Shown: positions 1 through 9,813 of the stretch, piece after piece | How the letters are laid out: each line of letters opens with the position of its first letter | How positions within the stretch are numbered: the stretch's first letter is position 1 | Assembly: GCF_001278755.1 (NCBI RefSeq) | Contig: NZ_CP012601.1 | Span: 4,030,154-4,094,153, forward strand | Direction of reading: 5' to 3' | DNA length: 64,000 nt | From: Bacillus sp. FJAT-22090 | GTDB lineage: Bacteria; Bacillota; Bacilli; Bacillales_A; Planococcaceae | Translations under genes and position numbers: made by a program | The notes under the pieces: generated by a model | Database searches by the model: none | What the model was told of the DNA's origin: nothing | What the model saw: only the letters and a program-made list of their open reading frames with translations

Positions 1-101
1 CGAACAATAAACTAGACAAAGATGTTTTTAGACGTAATTTAGGAAGCTTAACAGAAGTTTATGAAATAATACTTTCCCGCCTAGGAGGATTATCAAAATG
101 A
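1..101 (+). CDS. purC: SAICAR synthetase, C-terminal end (partial)
   Basis: Reading from base 3, an open frame runs into the window edge and ends with TGA at 99-101. The last residues read [17 protein letters not shown], the usual end of Bacillus-type PurC (phosphoribosylaminoimidazole-succinocarboxamide synthase). The stop overlaps the purS ATG (ATGA), as expected for translational coupling inside the pur operon. Only 32 codons are visible, so the identification rests on this tail and on its place directly before purS. Confidence 0.8.
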   Translation, partial: NNKLDKDVFRRNLGSLTEVYEIILSRLGGLSK

Positions 102-352
102 AAAAAGTTAAAGTGTATGTAACATTACGTGAAAGTGTTTTAGATCCACAAGGTTCTGCTGTAATGGGTGCTCTTCATTCTATGGATTACAATGAAGTGA
201 AAGATGTACGCATTGGGAAGTATTTGGAGCTTCAAATCGAAGAGAGTGATCGTGATTTAGATGCTATCGTTAGAGAAATGTGTGAAAAACTTCTTACAAA
301 TACAGTAATCGAAGACTATCGTTACGATGTTGAGGAGGCTGTAAGCAAATGA
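98..352 (+). CDS. purS: Phosphoribosylformylglycinamidine synthase subunit PurS
   Basis: 84 residues, the normal length of PurS, the small subunit that bridges PurL and PurQ in the Gram-positive three-part FGAR amidotransferase. The start follows AGGAGGAT with good spacing and overlaps the purC stop. The protein opens [19 protein letters not shown], a typical PurS N-terminus. Its stop overlaps the purQ start by four bases, so purS and purQ are translationally coupled. It acts in the cytoplasm in step four of de novo IMP synthesis. Confidence 0.97.
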   Translation: MKKVKVYVTLRESVLDPQGSAVMGALHSMDYNEVKDVRIGKYLELQIEESDRDLDAIVREMCEKLLTNTVIEDYRYDVEEAVSK

Positions 353-1035
353 AGTTCGCAGTAATCGTTTTTCCAGGATCGAACTGTGATTTAGATATGT
401 ATCACGCGATTAAAGACGAACTTGGGGAAGAAGTAGAATACGTTTGGCATGATGAGAAAGATTTAAGCGGATTCGACGGTATTTTATTACCTGGAGGCTT
501 TTCGTACGGTGACTACTTACGTTGTGGTGCCATTTCTCGCTTTTCTAATGTAATGTCAGAAGTTGTGAAAGCAGCGGAAGCTGGTAAGCCTGTTCTAGGT
601 ATCTGTAACGGATTCCAAGTATTAACGGAAGCTGGTCTTCTGCCAGGAGCACTACTTCGTAATAAAAATCTTAAATTCATGTGTCGTACAGTAGATTTAA
701 AAGTGATAAATAATGAAACACAATTTACTTCTGCATATAAAAAAGACGAAATAATTCAAATTCCAATCGCACACGGTGAAGGAAACTATTATTGTGACGA
801 AGATACGCTTGCTACATTAAAAGAAAACAATCAAATCGTTTTCACATATGCTTCTGAAAACCCAAATGGTAGTTTGGAAGATATCGCAGGTATTGTGAAT
901 GAAAGAGGAAATGTCCTTGGAATGATGCCTCATCCAGAACGTGCTGCAAATGATATTATGGGCGGTTCAGACGGTCTAGCTTTATTCAAATCAATTGTGA
1001 AACAGTGGAGGGAAACTCATGTCAGTCATGCTTGA
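349..1035 (+). CDS. purQ: Phosphoribosylformylglycinamidine synthase, glutaminase subunit PurQ
   Basis: 228 residues with a class I glutamine amidotransferase fold. The nucleophile elbow GICNGFQ places the catalytic Cys at about residue 86, and the His/Glu part of the triad sits in the C-terminal MPHPERA motif. It releases ammonia from glutamine and passes it to PurL to convert FGAR to FGAM. The stand-alone subunit is typical of Bacillales; enterobacteria fuse it to PurL. Its end overlaps the start of purL, keeping the subunits coupled. Confidence 0.98.
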   Translation: MKFAVIVFPGSNCDLDMYHAIKDELGEEVEYVWHDEKDLSGFDGILLPGGFSYGDYLRCGAISRFSNVMSEVVKAAEAGKPVLGICNGFQVLTEAGLLPGALLRNKNLKFMCRTVDLKVINNETQFTSAYKKDEIIQIPIAHGEGNYYCDEDTLATLKENNQIVFTYASENPNGSLEDIAGIVNERGNVLGMMPHPERAANDIMGGSDGLALFKSIVKQWRETHVSHA

Positions 1036-3250
1036 ACCAAATCCAACGCAAATTAAAGAACAAAAACTATATGCTCAAATGGGGATGTCGGACGAAGAAT
1101 TTGAAATGGTAGAAAAGATTTTAGGACGTCTACCAAACTATACAGAGACTGGTTTATTTTCTGTTATGTGGTCGGAGCATTGCTCGTATAAAAATTCTAA
1201 ACCAGTATTACGTAAGTTTCCTACGAAAGGTCCTCAAGTATTACAAGGACCAGGCGAAGGTGCTGGTATTGTTGATATTGGTGACGGCCAAGCAGTGGTA
1301 TTCAAAATGGAGTCTCATAATCATCCATCTGCAATTGAGCCTTATCAAGGTGCAGCGACTGGTGTTGGTGGGATAATCCGTGATGTATTCTCTATGGGTG
1401 CTCGTCCAATTGCAATGTTAAATTCTCTTCGTTTCGGAGAATTAAAAACTCCACGAGTAAAATATTTGTTTGAAGAAGTTGTAGCTGGTATTGCAGGTTA
1501 CGGTAACTGTATCGGTATTCCAACAGTTGGTGGAGAAATTCAGTTTGATGACTGTTATGAAGGAAATCCTCTTGTTAACGCAATGTGCGTAGGTTTAATA
1601 AACCATGAAGACATTCAAAAAGGTATTGCTGCAGGTGAAGGTAACACAGTAATGTACGCTGGTGCAAAAACTGGTCGTGACGGAATCCATGGTGCGACAT
1701 TCGCATCTGAAGAATTAACAGAAGCTTCAGAAGAAAAGCGTCCAGCTGTCCAAGTTGGAGATCCATTCATGGAGAAGCTTTTGTTAGAAGCTTGTTTAGA
1801 AGTAATTAAATCGGATGCTTTAATCGGTATACAAGATATGGGTGCTGCGGGCTTAACTTCATCCTCTGCAGAAATGGCTTCAAAAGCTGGTTTTGGTGTA
1901 GAGATGAACTTAGACTTCGTACCACAACGTGAAACTGGGATGACTGCTTATGAAATGATGCTTTCAGAATCTCAAGAACGTATGTTAATAGTTGTAAAAA
2001 AAGGTCGCGAAGATGAGATCGTTAAGATTTTCGAAAAATATGATTTAGACTGTGTTGCGGTAGGTAAAGTTACTAACGACAAAATGCTTCGTTTGATTCA
2101 TAACGGAGAAGTAGTAGCTAATGTTCCTGCAGATGCACTTGCAGAAGAAGCACCAGTATATCACAAACCTTCAGCAGTTCCTGCTTATTTTACTGAATTC
2201 CAAGCAATGGCTAATGTTGAACCGGTTGTTTCGGATTATAAAGAAACTTTACTAAACTTACTTCAACAACCTACTATTGCTTCAAAAGAATGGGTTTACG
2301 ATCAATATGATTACCAAGTTCGTACAAGTACAGTAGTTACACCTGGTTCAGATGCAGCAGTTGTTCGTGTCCGTGGTACAAATAAGGGCTTAGCAATGAC
2401 AACAGACTGTAACTCTAGATATATCTATTTAGATCCAGTTGTAGGTGGAAAAATTGCTGTAGCAGAAGCTGCGCGTAATGTTGTATGTTCAGGAGCCAAA
2501 CCACTTGCAATTACAGACTGCTTAAACTTTGGTAATCCAGAAAACCCTGAAATCTTCTGGCAATTAGAAAAATCAGCAGATGGTATTTCAGAGGCTTGTA
2601 TTGCTTTAGATTCACCTGTTATCGGCGGAAATGTTTCCATGTATAACGAGCGTAGTGGAACAGCTGTTTACCCAACGCCAACTATTGGTCTTGTTGGACT
2701 AGTAGAAGACTTAGCACATGTGACAACTCAATCAGTGAAAGCTGCTGGAGATATTGTCTATGTGATTGGGGAGACGAAAACAGAATTTGGTGGATCAGAG
2801 CTTCAAAAATTAGTAGAAAAGCGTATTTTTGGGCAAGCGCCAACAATTGACTTAGAAGTAGAAGCAGCACGTCAAAAGGCACTTCTTTCCGCTATCAAAG
2901 CTGGAATCGTGCAGTCTGCGCATGATATTTCAGAAGGTGGACTTGCGGTAGCTTTAGCAGAAAAAGCATTTGGTGCGAAATCCCTTGGAGTAGAAGTAAC
3001 ACTAACTGGTTCTGCAACGACAGCGTTATTCAGTGAGTCTCAATCACGTTTCTTAGTAACTGTAAAACCTGAAAATGCTGCAAAGTTTGAAGAAATCTTA
3101 CAAGATGCAGTTCAAATTGGTACTGTCACAGATTCTAATAAAATCATCATAACTAACGAAGACGGAACTGAATGGATTAGCGGTTCTGTTGACGAATTCC
3201 GTTCCGCTTGGAAAGGAGCAATACCATGCTTGCTGAACTCAGAGGCTTAA
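1019..3250 (+). CDS. purL: Phosphoribosylformylglycinamidine synthase, synthetase subunit PurL
   Basis: 743 residues, the size of small-type PurL. It is the ATP-dependent FGAM synthetase partner of PurS and PurQ. Recognisable parts include the HSCSYKNS-like [14 protein letters not shown] segment near residue 50 and glycine-rich AIR-synthase-type repeats such as GGEIQF and GGNVSMYNE in the two halves. The start follows GGAGGG at 1006-1011 and overlaps the end of purQ. The reading frame in turn overlaps the beginning of purF, so the whole stretch is compactly coupled. Confidence 0.98.
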   Translation: MSVMLEPNPTQIKEQKLYAQMGMSDEEFEMVEKILGRLPNYTETGLFSVMWSEHCSYKNSKPVLRKFPTKGPQVLQGPGEGAGIVDIGDGQAVVFKMESHNHPSAIEPYQGAATGVGGIIRDVFSMGARPIAMLNSLRFGELKTPRVKYLFEEVVAGIAGYGNCIGIPTVGGEIQFDDCYEGNPLVNAMCVGLINHEDIQKGIAAGEGNTVMYAGAKTGRDGIHGATFASEELTEASEEKRPAVQVGDPFMEKLLLEACLEVIKSDALIGIQDMGAAGLTSSSAEMASKAGFGVEMNLDFVPQRETGMTAYEMMLSESQERMLIVVKKGREDEIVKIFEKYDLDCVAVGKVTNDKMLRLIHNGEVVANVPADALAEEAPVYHKPSAVPAYFTEFQAMANVEPVVSDYKETLLNLLQQPTIASKEWVYDQYDYQVRTSTVVTPGSDAAVVRVRGTNKGLAMTTDCNSRYIYLDPVVGGKIAVAEAARNVVCSGAKPLAITDCLNFGNPENPEIFWQLEKSADGISEACIALDSPVIGGNVSMYNERSGTAVYPTPTIGLVGLVEDLAHVTTQSVKAAGDIVYVIGETKTEFGGSELQKLVEKRIFGQAPTIDLEVEAARQKALLSAIKAGIVQSAHDISEGGLAVALAEKAFGAKSLGVEVTLTGSATTALFSESQSRFLVTVKPENAAKFEEILQDAVQIGTVTDSNKIIITNEDGTEWISGSVDEFRSAWKGAIPCLLNSEA

Positions 3251-4647
3251 ATGAAGAATGTGGTGTATTCGGGATTTGGGGACATCCTAACCCAGCTGCC
3301 TTGAGCTATTATGGATTACATGCACTGCAACACAGAGGACAAGAAGGTGCTGGAATTGTTGTCACAGACGGAGAACATTTACGTGCTGTGAAGGGTGAAG
3401 GCTTGGTTAATGATGTATTTAATAATGGAAAATTAGAAAAGCTAGAAGGTCACGCTGCAATTGCGCATGTACGTTATGCAACTGCAGGTGGCTCTGGAAT
3501 CGAAAATGTCCAACCATTACTCTTCAATTCTACGACTGGAAGTCTAGCAATCGCTCATAACGGTAATATTGTGAATGCTACCCGTTTAAAACGAAGCTTA
3601 GAACGTCAAGGTAGTATTTTTCAAACAACATCTGATACAGAAGTACTTGCACACTTATTGAAAAAGAGTAATCTTCCATCGTTTGAAGAAAAAGCTAAGC
3701 AAGCTTTAAGATTACTTGAAGGTGCGTTTGCTTTTATCATTTTAACTGAGGACGGTATGATAGTTGCGCAAGATCCACAAGGAATGCGACCACTTTCTTT
3801 AGGTCAATTGGATGGTGCATGGGTAGTTGCATCTGAAACAAGTGCCTTTGATTTAATTGGAGCAGAATTAGTTCGTTCTATTAATCCAGGTGAGTTATTA
3901 ATTATCAATAATGATGGTTGTCGTTCTGAGCGTTATGTAGAGAAAAAAGATCGAGCAATTTGCACGATGGAATATGTATATTTTTCTCGTCCTGATTCGG
4001 ATATCGATGGGATTAATATTCATATGGCAAGAAAGCGCCTTGGAAAACAACTAGCAAAGGAAATTCAAATTGAAGCGGACGTAGTGACTGGGGTACCAGA
4101 CTCTAGTATTTCTGCAGCAATCGGTTTTTCAGAAGCAACTGGCATACCATACGAACTTGGTCTTATTAAAAACAGATATGTTGGAAGAACTTTTATCCAA
4201 CCTTCACAAGATTTACGGGAACGTGGAGTGAAGATGAAGCTTTCCCCAGTGCGCCAAGTTGTAAAAGGTAAACGTGTAATTATGGTAGACGATTCAATCG
4301 TAAGAGGAACTACATCAAGACGTATTGTAAATATGTTAAAAGATGCAGGTGCACTGGAAGTACATGTAGTTATTAGTTCTCCTCCACTAAAAAATCCATG
4401 TTTTTATGGAATTGATATTAGTACAGATTCGGAGCTTATCGCTTCTAATAATAGCGTTGATGATATATGTAAGTTGATTGGTGCTGATTCTTTAACATTC
4501 TTGTCTGTAGAAGGAATGGTTGAAGCAATAGGTAGACCAGAAGGCGAGAAAAATTGTGGTCACTGTTTAGCTTGTTTTACAGGTGAATACCCAACAGATA
4601 TTTTCGCAGATACGAAACTACCACATGAAAAAGAGCTTGTTCGATAG
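3226..4647 (+). CDS. purF: Amidophosphoribosyltransferase PurF
   Basis: First committed step of purine synthesis: PRPP plus glutamine gives phosphoribosylamine. I chose ATG 3226 over a TTG at 3208 because AAAGGAG at 3212-3218 is spaced correctly and the protein then begins [16 protein letters not shown], matching the 11-residue propeptide of the B. subtilis enzyme that is removed to expose catalytic Cys12. A PRPP-binding loop [14 protein letters not shown] and a C-terminal cysteine cluster (NCGHCLACF, one of the regions supplying 4Fe-4S ligands) are present, so this is the oxygen-sensitive Fe-S type. The start lies inside the end of purL. Confidence 0.98.
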   Translation: MLAELRGLNEECGVFGIWGHPNPAALSYYGLHALQHRGQEGAGIVVTDGEHLRAVKGEGLVNDVFNNGKLEKLEGHAAIAHVRYATAGGSGIENVQPLLFNSTTGSLAIAHNGNIVNATRLKRSLERQGSIFQTTSDTEVLAHLLKKSNLPSFEEKAKQALRLLEGAFAFIILTEDGMIVAQDPQGMRPLSLGQLDGAWVVASETSAFDLIGAELVRSINPGELLIINNDGCRSERYVEKKDRAICTMEYVYFSRPDSDIDGINIHMARKRLGKQLAKEIQIEADVVTGVPDSSISAAIGFSEATGIPYELGLIKNRYVGRTFIQPSQDLRERGVKMKLSPVRQVVKGKRVIMVDDSIVRGTTSRRIVNMLKDAGALEVHVVISSPPLKNPCFYGIDISTDSELIASNNSVDDICKLIGADSLTFLSVEGMVEAIGRPEGEKNCGHCLACFTGEYPTDIFADTKLPHEKELVR

Positions 4648-4658
4648 GAGGATATGAC

Positions 4659-5714
4659 GTGTCAAAAGCATATGAAAAAGCAGGCGTGAATATTGAAGCT
4701 GGCTATGAAGCAGTTCAACGAATGAAGTCACATGTCGAACGTACAGCAAGAAAAGGAATTATGGGTACTTTCGGTGGTTTCGGCGGAATGTTTGACTTGT
4801 CTTCATTAAATTATAAAGAGCCTGTATTAATTTCAGGTACAGATGGTGTTGGAACGAAGCTGAAGCTTGCATTTATGACGGATTCCCACGATACAATCGG
4901 TGTAGACTGTGTAGCGATGTGTGTGAATGATATTGTAGCGCAAGGTGCAGAGCCGTTATTCTTCCTTGACTACGTTGCAGTTGGCAAAGCTGTACCTGCT
5001 CGTATTGAGCAAATCGTAAAAGGTGTTGCGGATGGCTGTGTTCAGTCAGGAGCAGCATTGATTGGTGGAGAAACAGCGGAAATGCCAGGTTTATACGAAG
5101 AAGATGAGTATGACTTAGCTGGATTTGCTGTTGGTGCCTGTGAAAAATCAAAAATTGTTACCGGTGAGAATATTGCAGAAGGGGACGTTTTAGTAGGTAT
5201 TGCTTCAAGCGGCGTCCATTCTAATGGATATTCCCTAGTTCGTAAAATTGCATTTGAAGAGCAAGGCTTTACTCCAAAAACGATTGTGGAAGGCTATGAA
5301 GAACTTGGCGAAATAGGTAAAGCTCTTCTAACGCCAACTAAAATTTACGCAAAGCCAGTTATGGAAATGCATCAGGAACTTTCTATTCACGGGATGGCAC
5401 ATGTAACGGGGGGTGGCTTTTATGAAAACCTACCTCGTATGATGCCAGATGGAATGGCAGTTGAAATTGATTTGGGTTCATGGGAAGTGCTTCCTGTGTT
5501 TCAATTTTTAAAAGAAAAAGGATCGCTTGTTGATCGCGATTTATATAACGTTTTTAATATGGGAATTGGTTTTGTACTATCCCTTTCAGCTGAGGAAGCG
5601 GATAAGGCAATCGCTATTGCAGAAGCCCATGGAGAAAAGGCATATACAATCGGTCGTGTTGTAAAAGGTGAAGGTGTTATATTCACTGGAGCGCATGACG
5701 GGAGTTTAGTTTAA
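4659..5714 (+). CDS. purM: Phosphoribosylformylglycinamidine cyclo-ligase (AIR synthetase) PurM
   Basis: 351 residues starting at GTG 4659 after TAGGAGGAT. The N-terminus [15 protein letters not shown] and the [13 protein letters not shown] nucleotide-binding loop are characteristic of PurM, which closes the imidazole ring of FGAM to give AIR using ATP. It is homologous to the synthetase core of PurL. The TAA stop shares its final A with the purN ATG, so translation of purN is probably coupled. Confidence 0.98.
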   Translation: MSKAYEKAGVNIEAGYEAVQRMKSHVERTARKGIMGTFGGFGGMFDLSSLNYKEPVLISGTDGVGTKLKLAFMTDSHDTIGVDCVAMCVNDIVAQGAEPLFFLDYVAVGKAVPARIEQIVKGVADGCVQSGAALIGGETAEMPGLYEEDEYDLAGFAVGACEKSKIVTGENIAEGDVLVGIASSGVHSNGYSLVRKIAFEEQGFTPKTIVEGYEELGEIGKALLTPTKIYAKPVMEMHQELSIHGMAHVTGGGFYENLPRMMPDGMAVEIDLGSWEVLPVFQFLKEKGSLVDRDLYNVFNMGIGFVLSLSAEEADKAIAIAEAHGEKAYTIGRVVKGEGVIFTGAHDGSLV

Positions 5715-6286
5715 TGGTGGAAAAACCGAAGTTTGCAATATTTGCATCTGGGAGTGGAAGTAATTTCCAAGCTATTTACGATGCAGTAAAAGCTGGAAGA
5801 TTAGCTGCTAATGCAGTATTGGTTGTCACAGATAAACCGGGTGCATTTGTAGAAGAACGGGCGAAAAAAGCAGGTGTCGAAACACTTGCTATTAAACAAA
5901 CAAGTTTTTCCTCTAAGGATGCATACGAACAAGAAATTCTAAAGAAGCTTCAGGAACTTGAAGTGGAGTGGATCGTACTTGCTGGCTATATGCGCTTGAT
6001 TGGGAATGTGTTGCTCGAAGCGTACCCTAATCGAATCATTAATATCCATCCTTCGTTACTTCCTGCTTTTCCAGGAAAAGATGCAATCGGTCAAGCAATT
6101 GATCACGGGGTCAAGGTAACAGGTGTAACAGTTCACTATGTGGATGCAGGAATGGATACAGGACCAATATTAGCTCAGCAAGCTGTCGAAGTAGTGGATG
6201 GAGATAGAGAGAAAACAGAAGAACGAATCCATGCTGTGGAGCATGAATTGTATACGAAGACTTTACAAAAACTATGGAGCCGGTGA
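5714..6286 (+). CDS. purN: Phosphoribosylglycinamide formyltransferase PurN
   Basis: 190 residues, the folate-dependent GAR transformylase. The N-terminal nucleotide loop [12 protein letters not shown] and the formyl-THF site [10 protein letters not shown], with downstream [13 protein letters not shown], carry the conserved Asn-His-Asp active-site context. The ATG overlaps the purM stop. The gene ends with a short GC-rich inverted repeat (GAGCCGGTGATTATACCGGC) just before the purH ribosome binding site. That hairpin lacks a T-tract of useful length, so I do not call it a terminator. Confidence 0.97.
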   Translation: MVEKPKFAIFASGSGSNFQAIYDAVKAGRLAANAVLVVTDKPGAFVEERAKKAGVETLAIKQTSFSSKDAYEQEILKKLQELEVEWIVLAGYMRLIGNVLLEAYPNRIINIHPSLLPAFPGKDAIGQAIDHGVKVTGVTVHYVDAGMDTGPILAQQAVEVVDGDREKTEERIHAVEHELYTKTLQKLWSR

Positions 6287-6324
6287 TTATACCGGCTTTT
6301 CTAACTACAAGAGGAGGAAGCATT

Positions 6325-7860
6325 GTGGCAAAACGTGCGTTAATTAGTGTTTCAGATAAATCAGGGATTCTCGAATTTGCAAAAGAGTTGGAACAGCTTG
6401 GATATGAAATTTTATCAACTGGTGGAACAAAATCATTTTTAGAACAAAATGGTGTTGCGATTACATCAGTAGACCAAGTAACAAATTTTCCAGAGATTTT
6501 GGATGGTCGAGTAAAAACATTGAATCCTATGATTCACGGTGGATTGTTAGCAAAACATGATGACCCTTCTCATCAGGCACAACTAGAAGAACATAAAATA
6601 ACTCCTATTCAAGTAGTTTGTGTGAACTTATATCCTTTTCGCGAAACAATTTCTAAACCAGATGTAGCATTTGAAGATGCTATTGAAAATATTGATATTG
6701 GTGGCCCATCGATGCTACGTTCTGCTGCCAAAAACCATCAATACGTAACAGTAGTTACAGATACATCTGACTATGAGGAAGTATTAGGTCAATTAAAAGA
6801 AACTGGAGAAACTACTTTAGAAACACGTCGCCGATTAGCTGCAAAAGTTTTCCGCCATACAGCAGCATACGACGCTTTAATTGCTAGTTATATGACGGAT
6901 TTAACTGGCGAAGAATTTCCTGAATTACTAACATTAACATATGAACGTAAGCAGGCTTTACGCTACGGTGAAAATCCTCATCAAAAAGCAGCATTTTATA
7001 AACGTCCACTTGGATCTGATTTCTCTATTGCCTCTGCAACTCAATTACATGGGAAAGAGTTATCCTACAACAATATTCAAGATGCAAACGCTGCTATTCA
7101 AATCGTAAAAGAATTCGAAATTCCAGCTGCAGTTGCAGTAAAACATATGAATCCTTGTGGTGTTGGAACTGGTAATACGATATCAGAAGCTTTTAATAAA
7201 GCATACGAAGCAGATTCAACTTCTATTTTCGGTGGAATTGTTGCATTAAACCGTGAAGTAGATGCAGCAACTGCAAAGGTTTTGGCAGGAATTTTCTTGG
7301 AAATCATTATTGCTCCTTCATTTTCAGAAGAAGCTATCGCTATGTTAACTGCAAAGAAAAACATTCGCCTGTTAACTATTTCTTATGAGCAAACAAAAAA
7401 AGATGCATGGAATACCGTATCTGTGGAAGGTGGATTATTAGTTCAATCTCCTGATACATTTGGATTAAAAGACGCGGATGTGAAAGTTGTTACAGACCGC
7501 GAACCAACACCAGAAGAATGGAAAGCATTAGAACTTGGATGGAGCGTAGTGAAACACGTTAAGTCTAATGCAATTGTTGTTTCTACTGAAGATATGACAA
7601 TCGGAGTCGGTGCAGGTCAGATGAATCGTGTGGGTTCAGCAAAGATTGCGCTGGAGCAAGCAGGTGAACGAGCAAAAGGAGCAGGACTTGCATCAGATGC
7701 ATTCTTCCCGATGAACGATACAGTAGAAGTAGCTGCAAAGGCTGGTATTACTGCGATTATTCAAACAGGTGGTTCTGTTAAAGACCAAGATTCAATTGAT
7801 AAAGCAAATGAATACGGAATCGCAATGGTATTCACTGGCGTTCGTCATTTTAAACATTAA
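6325..7860 (+). CDS. purH: Bifunctional AICAR transformylase / IMP cyclohydrolase PurH
   Basis: 511 residues from GTG 6325, which follows GAGGAGG at 6311-6317. The frame is open upstream but that extension overlaps purN and has no ribosome binding site. The N-terminal IMP cyclohydrolase (MGS-like) domain opens [18 protein letters not shown]. The C-terminal transformylase domain carries the KHMNPCG motif. It catalyses the last two steps to IMP. The length matches the B. subtilis enzyme. Confidence 0.98.
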   Translation: MAKRALISVSDKSGILEFAKELEQLGYEILSTGGTKSFLEQNGVAITSVDQVTNFPEILDGRVKTLNPMIHGGLLAKHDDPSHQAQLEEHKITPIQVVCVNLYPFRETISKPDVAFEDAIENIDIGGPSMLRSAAKNHQYVTVVTDTSDYEEVLGQLKETGETTLETRRRLAAKVFRHTAAYDALIASYMTDLTGEEFPELLTLTYERKQALRYGENPHQKAAFYKRPLGSDFSIASATQLHGKELSYNNIQDANAAIQIVKEFEIPAAVAVKHMNPCGVGTGNTISEAFNKAYEADSTSIFGGIVALNREVDAATAKVLAGIFLEIIIAPSFSEEAIAMLTAKKNIRLLTISYEQTKKDAWNTVSVEGGLLVQSPDTFGLKDADVKVVTDREPTPEEWKALELGWSVVKHVKSNAIVVSTEDMTIGVGAGQMNRVGSAKIALEQAGERAKGAGLASDAFFPMNDTVEVAAKAGITAIIQTGGSVKDQDSIDKANEYGIAMVFTGVRHFKH

Positions 7861-7876
7861 GGGAGGCACTTCTCAT

Positions 7877-9136
7877 ATGAATATACTCGTAATTGGTAGT
7901 GGTGGCCGTGAGCATGCTATTGCAAAGCAGTTCAATGATTCCCCTTCTGTAAACAAAGTTTTTGTGGCTCCAGGTAACGCTGGTATGTTAGAAGACGCAA
8001 CAATTGTACCAATTGATGTTATGGCTTTTGATGAGCTTACAACTTTCGCAAAAGAAAATAAAATCGATTTAACATTTGTTGGACCAGAGCAACCACTTGC
8101 GGGTGGGATCGTGGACTTTTTTCAAGCAGAGGGCTTACGTATTTTTGGACCAACAAAGGCTGCTGCACAACTAGAAGGCAGTAAAGCATTTGCAAAAGAG
8201 ATTATGCAAAAATATGATATCCCAACAGCCGAGTACGAAACCTTTACAGAAGTAGATAAAGCGAAAGCGTATATTGAAAAGCTAGGAGCTCCTATCGTCG
8301 TAAAAGCAGACGGACTTGCTGCAGGTAAAGGGGTAGTAGTTGCCATGACGGTGGAAGAAGCAAACAATGCGGTGGAAGATATGATTGGCAATCAATTATT
8401 TGGAGAATCGTCTTCTCGCGTTGTAATTGAAGAATTCTTGGACGGGGAAGAGTTTTCTTTCATGTCATTCGTGCATAACGGTCAAATTTATCCAATGGTA
8501 ATTGCACAAGACCATAAACGAGCTTATGACGGAGATAAGGGTCCAAACACTGGTGGTATGGGCGCATATTCACCTGTTCCACAGATTTCTTCAACAATTG
8601 TCGATGCAGCATACGAAGCAATCGTTGTTCCGACCGTACAGGCAATGACTAAAGAGGGAATATCTTTTACTGGTATTTTATATGCAGGACTTATTTTAAC
8701 GAGCGACGGTCCAAAGGTTATCGAGTTTAATGCACGTTTTGGAGACCCAGAAACACAGGTAGTCCTTCCTCGAATGGTAAGTGACTTTGGTGAATTCATG
8801 ACAGCATTGATGGATGAGAAACCGTATGAACTAAAGTGGTCGAAGGAATCCATGTTGGGCGTAGTCATTGCTTCAGAAGGTTACCCAGGAGACGTGAAAA
8901 AAGGCGCTGAGCTTCCTAATCTTCAATCCCTACAAGAATTAGGGCTACATGTTTTCCATGCAGGTACAAAAGCTAGTGATGATGGATTTATTGCCAATGG
9001 TGGTCGAGTTATTTTAGTTGCTGCAAGTGAAACTACTTTAAAAGAGGCACAAGAAAAAGTATACGAGGGTCTATCTACTTTACAATGGGATGGTCTATTT
9101 TTCAGAAAAGATATAGGTTGGCGAACTTTTCTTTAA
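7877..9136 (+). CDS. purD: Phosphoribosylamine-glycine ligase PurD
   Basis: 419 residues from ATG 7877, which follows GGGAGG. The protein opens MNILVIGSGGREHAIAK, the standard GARS N-terminus. An ATP-grasp domain is visible with KADGLAAGKGVVVA around residue 140. The enzyme joins glycine to phosphoribosylamine. It is the last gene of the pur operon and is followed within eight bases by a strong terminator, so the operon ends here as in B. subtilis. Confidence 0.98.
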   Translation: MNILVIGSGGREHAIAKQFNDSPSVNKVFVAPGNAGMLEDATIVPIDVMAFDELTTFAKENKIDLTFVGPEQPLAGGIVDFFQAEGLRIFGPTKAAAQLEGSKAFAKEIMQKYDIPTAEYETFTEVDKAKAYIEKLGAPIVVKADGLAAGKGVVVAMTVEEANNAVEDMIGNQLFGESSSRVVIEEFLDGEEFSFMSFVHNGQIYPMVIAQDHKRAYDGDKGPNTGGMGAYSPVPQISSTIVDAAYEAIVVPTVQAMTKEGISFTGILYAGLILTSDGPKVIEFNARFGDPETQVVLPRMVSDFGEFMTALMDEKPYELKWSKESMLGVVIASEGYPGDVKKGAELPNLQSLQELGLHVFHAGTKASDDGFIANGGRVILVAASETTLKEAQEKVYEGLSTLQWDGLFFRKDIGWRTFL

Positions 9137-9143
9137 TTTGATG

Positions 9144-9176
9144 GGATAACTCCGTATTTGGAGTTATCCTGTTTTT
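9144..9176 (+). terminator. Terminator of the pur operon
   Basis: Perfect 10-bp stem GGATAACTCC / GGAGTTATCC with a six-base loop, followed by TGTTTTT, eight bases after the purD stop. Confidence 0.92.
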
Positions 9177-9248
9177 ATTTTGGGCTTGTTAAATTTTATT
9201 ATTGATATGGAAGGGGTAACTATTGCTTTGTCCAATAGTTATTTCTAG

Positions 9249-9280
9249 GAATGCGCCTTACAAGCCGCAAGTGCGCTAGT
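9249..9280. repeat. Degenerate module B-like fragment
   Basis: Reads ATGCGCCTTACAAGCCGCAA, close to the left end of the module B element at 9533 (GTGCGCCTTACACGCCGCAG). It lies just before module A, mirroring a B-like fragment before module A at the 53.8 kb locus. Confidence 0.5.
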
Positions 9281-9312
9281 CATAGACTTAATCAGATAAT
9301 CACCAGCTATAT

Positions 9313-9410
9313 GCATTCGCGCTGGCCGCACGTCCGCATGAGCCGCTGTATGCGCAAGCGCATCCATCTGTCTCATACGGCACGTCATGCGGCTGGTAAG
9401 GCGCGAATGC
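9313..9410. repeat. Dispersed palindromic repeat, module A, copy 1
   Basis: A 98-bp GC-rich element bounded by exact inverted ends GCATTCGCGC / GCGCGAATGC. The two arms are imperfect reverse complements along most of their length, so the transcript could fold into one long hairpin with an inner TGCGC/GCGCA stem. A second copy with the same ends and most of the same interior is at 53851-53950. It lies in a gene-free AT-rich gap. The open frame crossing it is only a by-product of the repeat. Confidence 0.85.
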
Positions 9411-9532
9411 CAGTATATTCCCTTGATAAAGATAATGTAGTTTCTATTAAATGTTCGACAATAAATAGTTACGAAATACAGAAATAGCTTTCACTTTTTC
9501 ACAGAAAAGCACTATATCATCGGATGTCTTCA

Positions 9533-9657
9533 GGATGTGCGCCTTACACGCCGCAGGAGAGCGAAGAATGAGACCCCGTAAAGGATGTTGGAGCGACATA
9601 GGAGTGACTCATCCTGCGGAGGCTCATGCGTAGCGTGCGGCAAGCGCACTTCCGTGG
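9533..9657. repeat. Dispersed palindromic repeat, module B, copy 1
   Basis: About 125 bp, GC-rich, starting GGATGTGCGCCTTACACGCC and ending GCGGCAAGCGCACTTCCGTG. The ends are imperfect inverted repeats of each other. A shorter copy with an internal deletion is at 54056-54134. The style (CCGCAGGAG..., GGAGGCTCATGCG) matches a class of intergenic repeats I recall as common in Bacillaceae; that recollection is not checked. Confidence 0.75.
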
Positions 9658-9813
9658 ATCTGAAATCGTTTAATAGATAAATTAACTGTTTTATTAAACT
9701 ACTCTAAGAATAAATATTTTTTCTCAGAATTTACTAAAAATACAATTCGGTACTTTGCTTTACTAAAGTGATGTGCTATATTTATTTTTATGAGCGAAAC
9801 TACAGGAGGGAGA

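Noticed and set aside
9251-9487. 78-codon open frame after purD
   Set aside because: It lies wholly on palindromic module A and flanks. Arg/His/Ser-rich composition and lack of a ribosome binding site show it is a by-product of the repeat.
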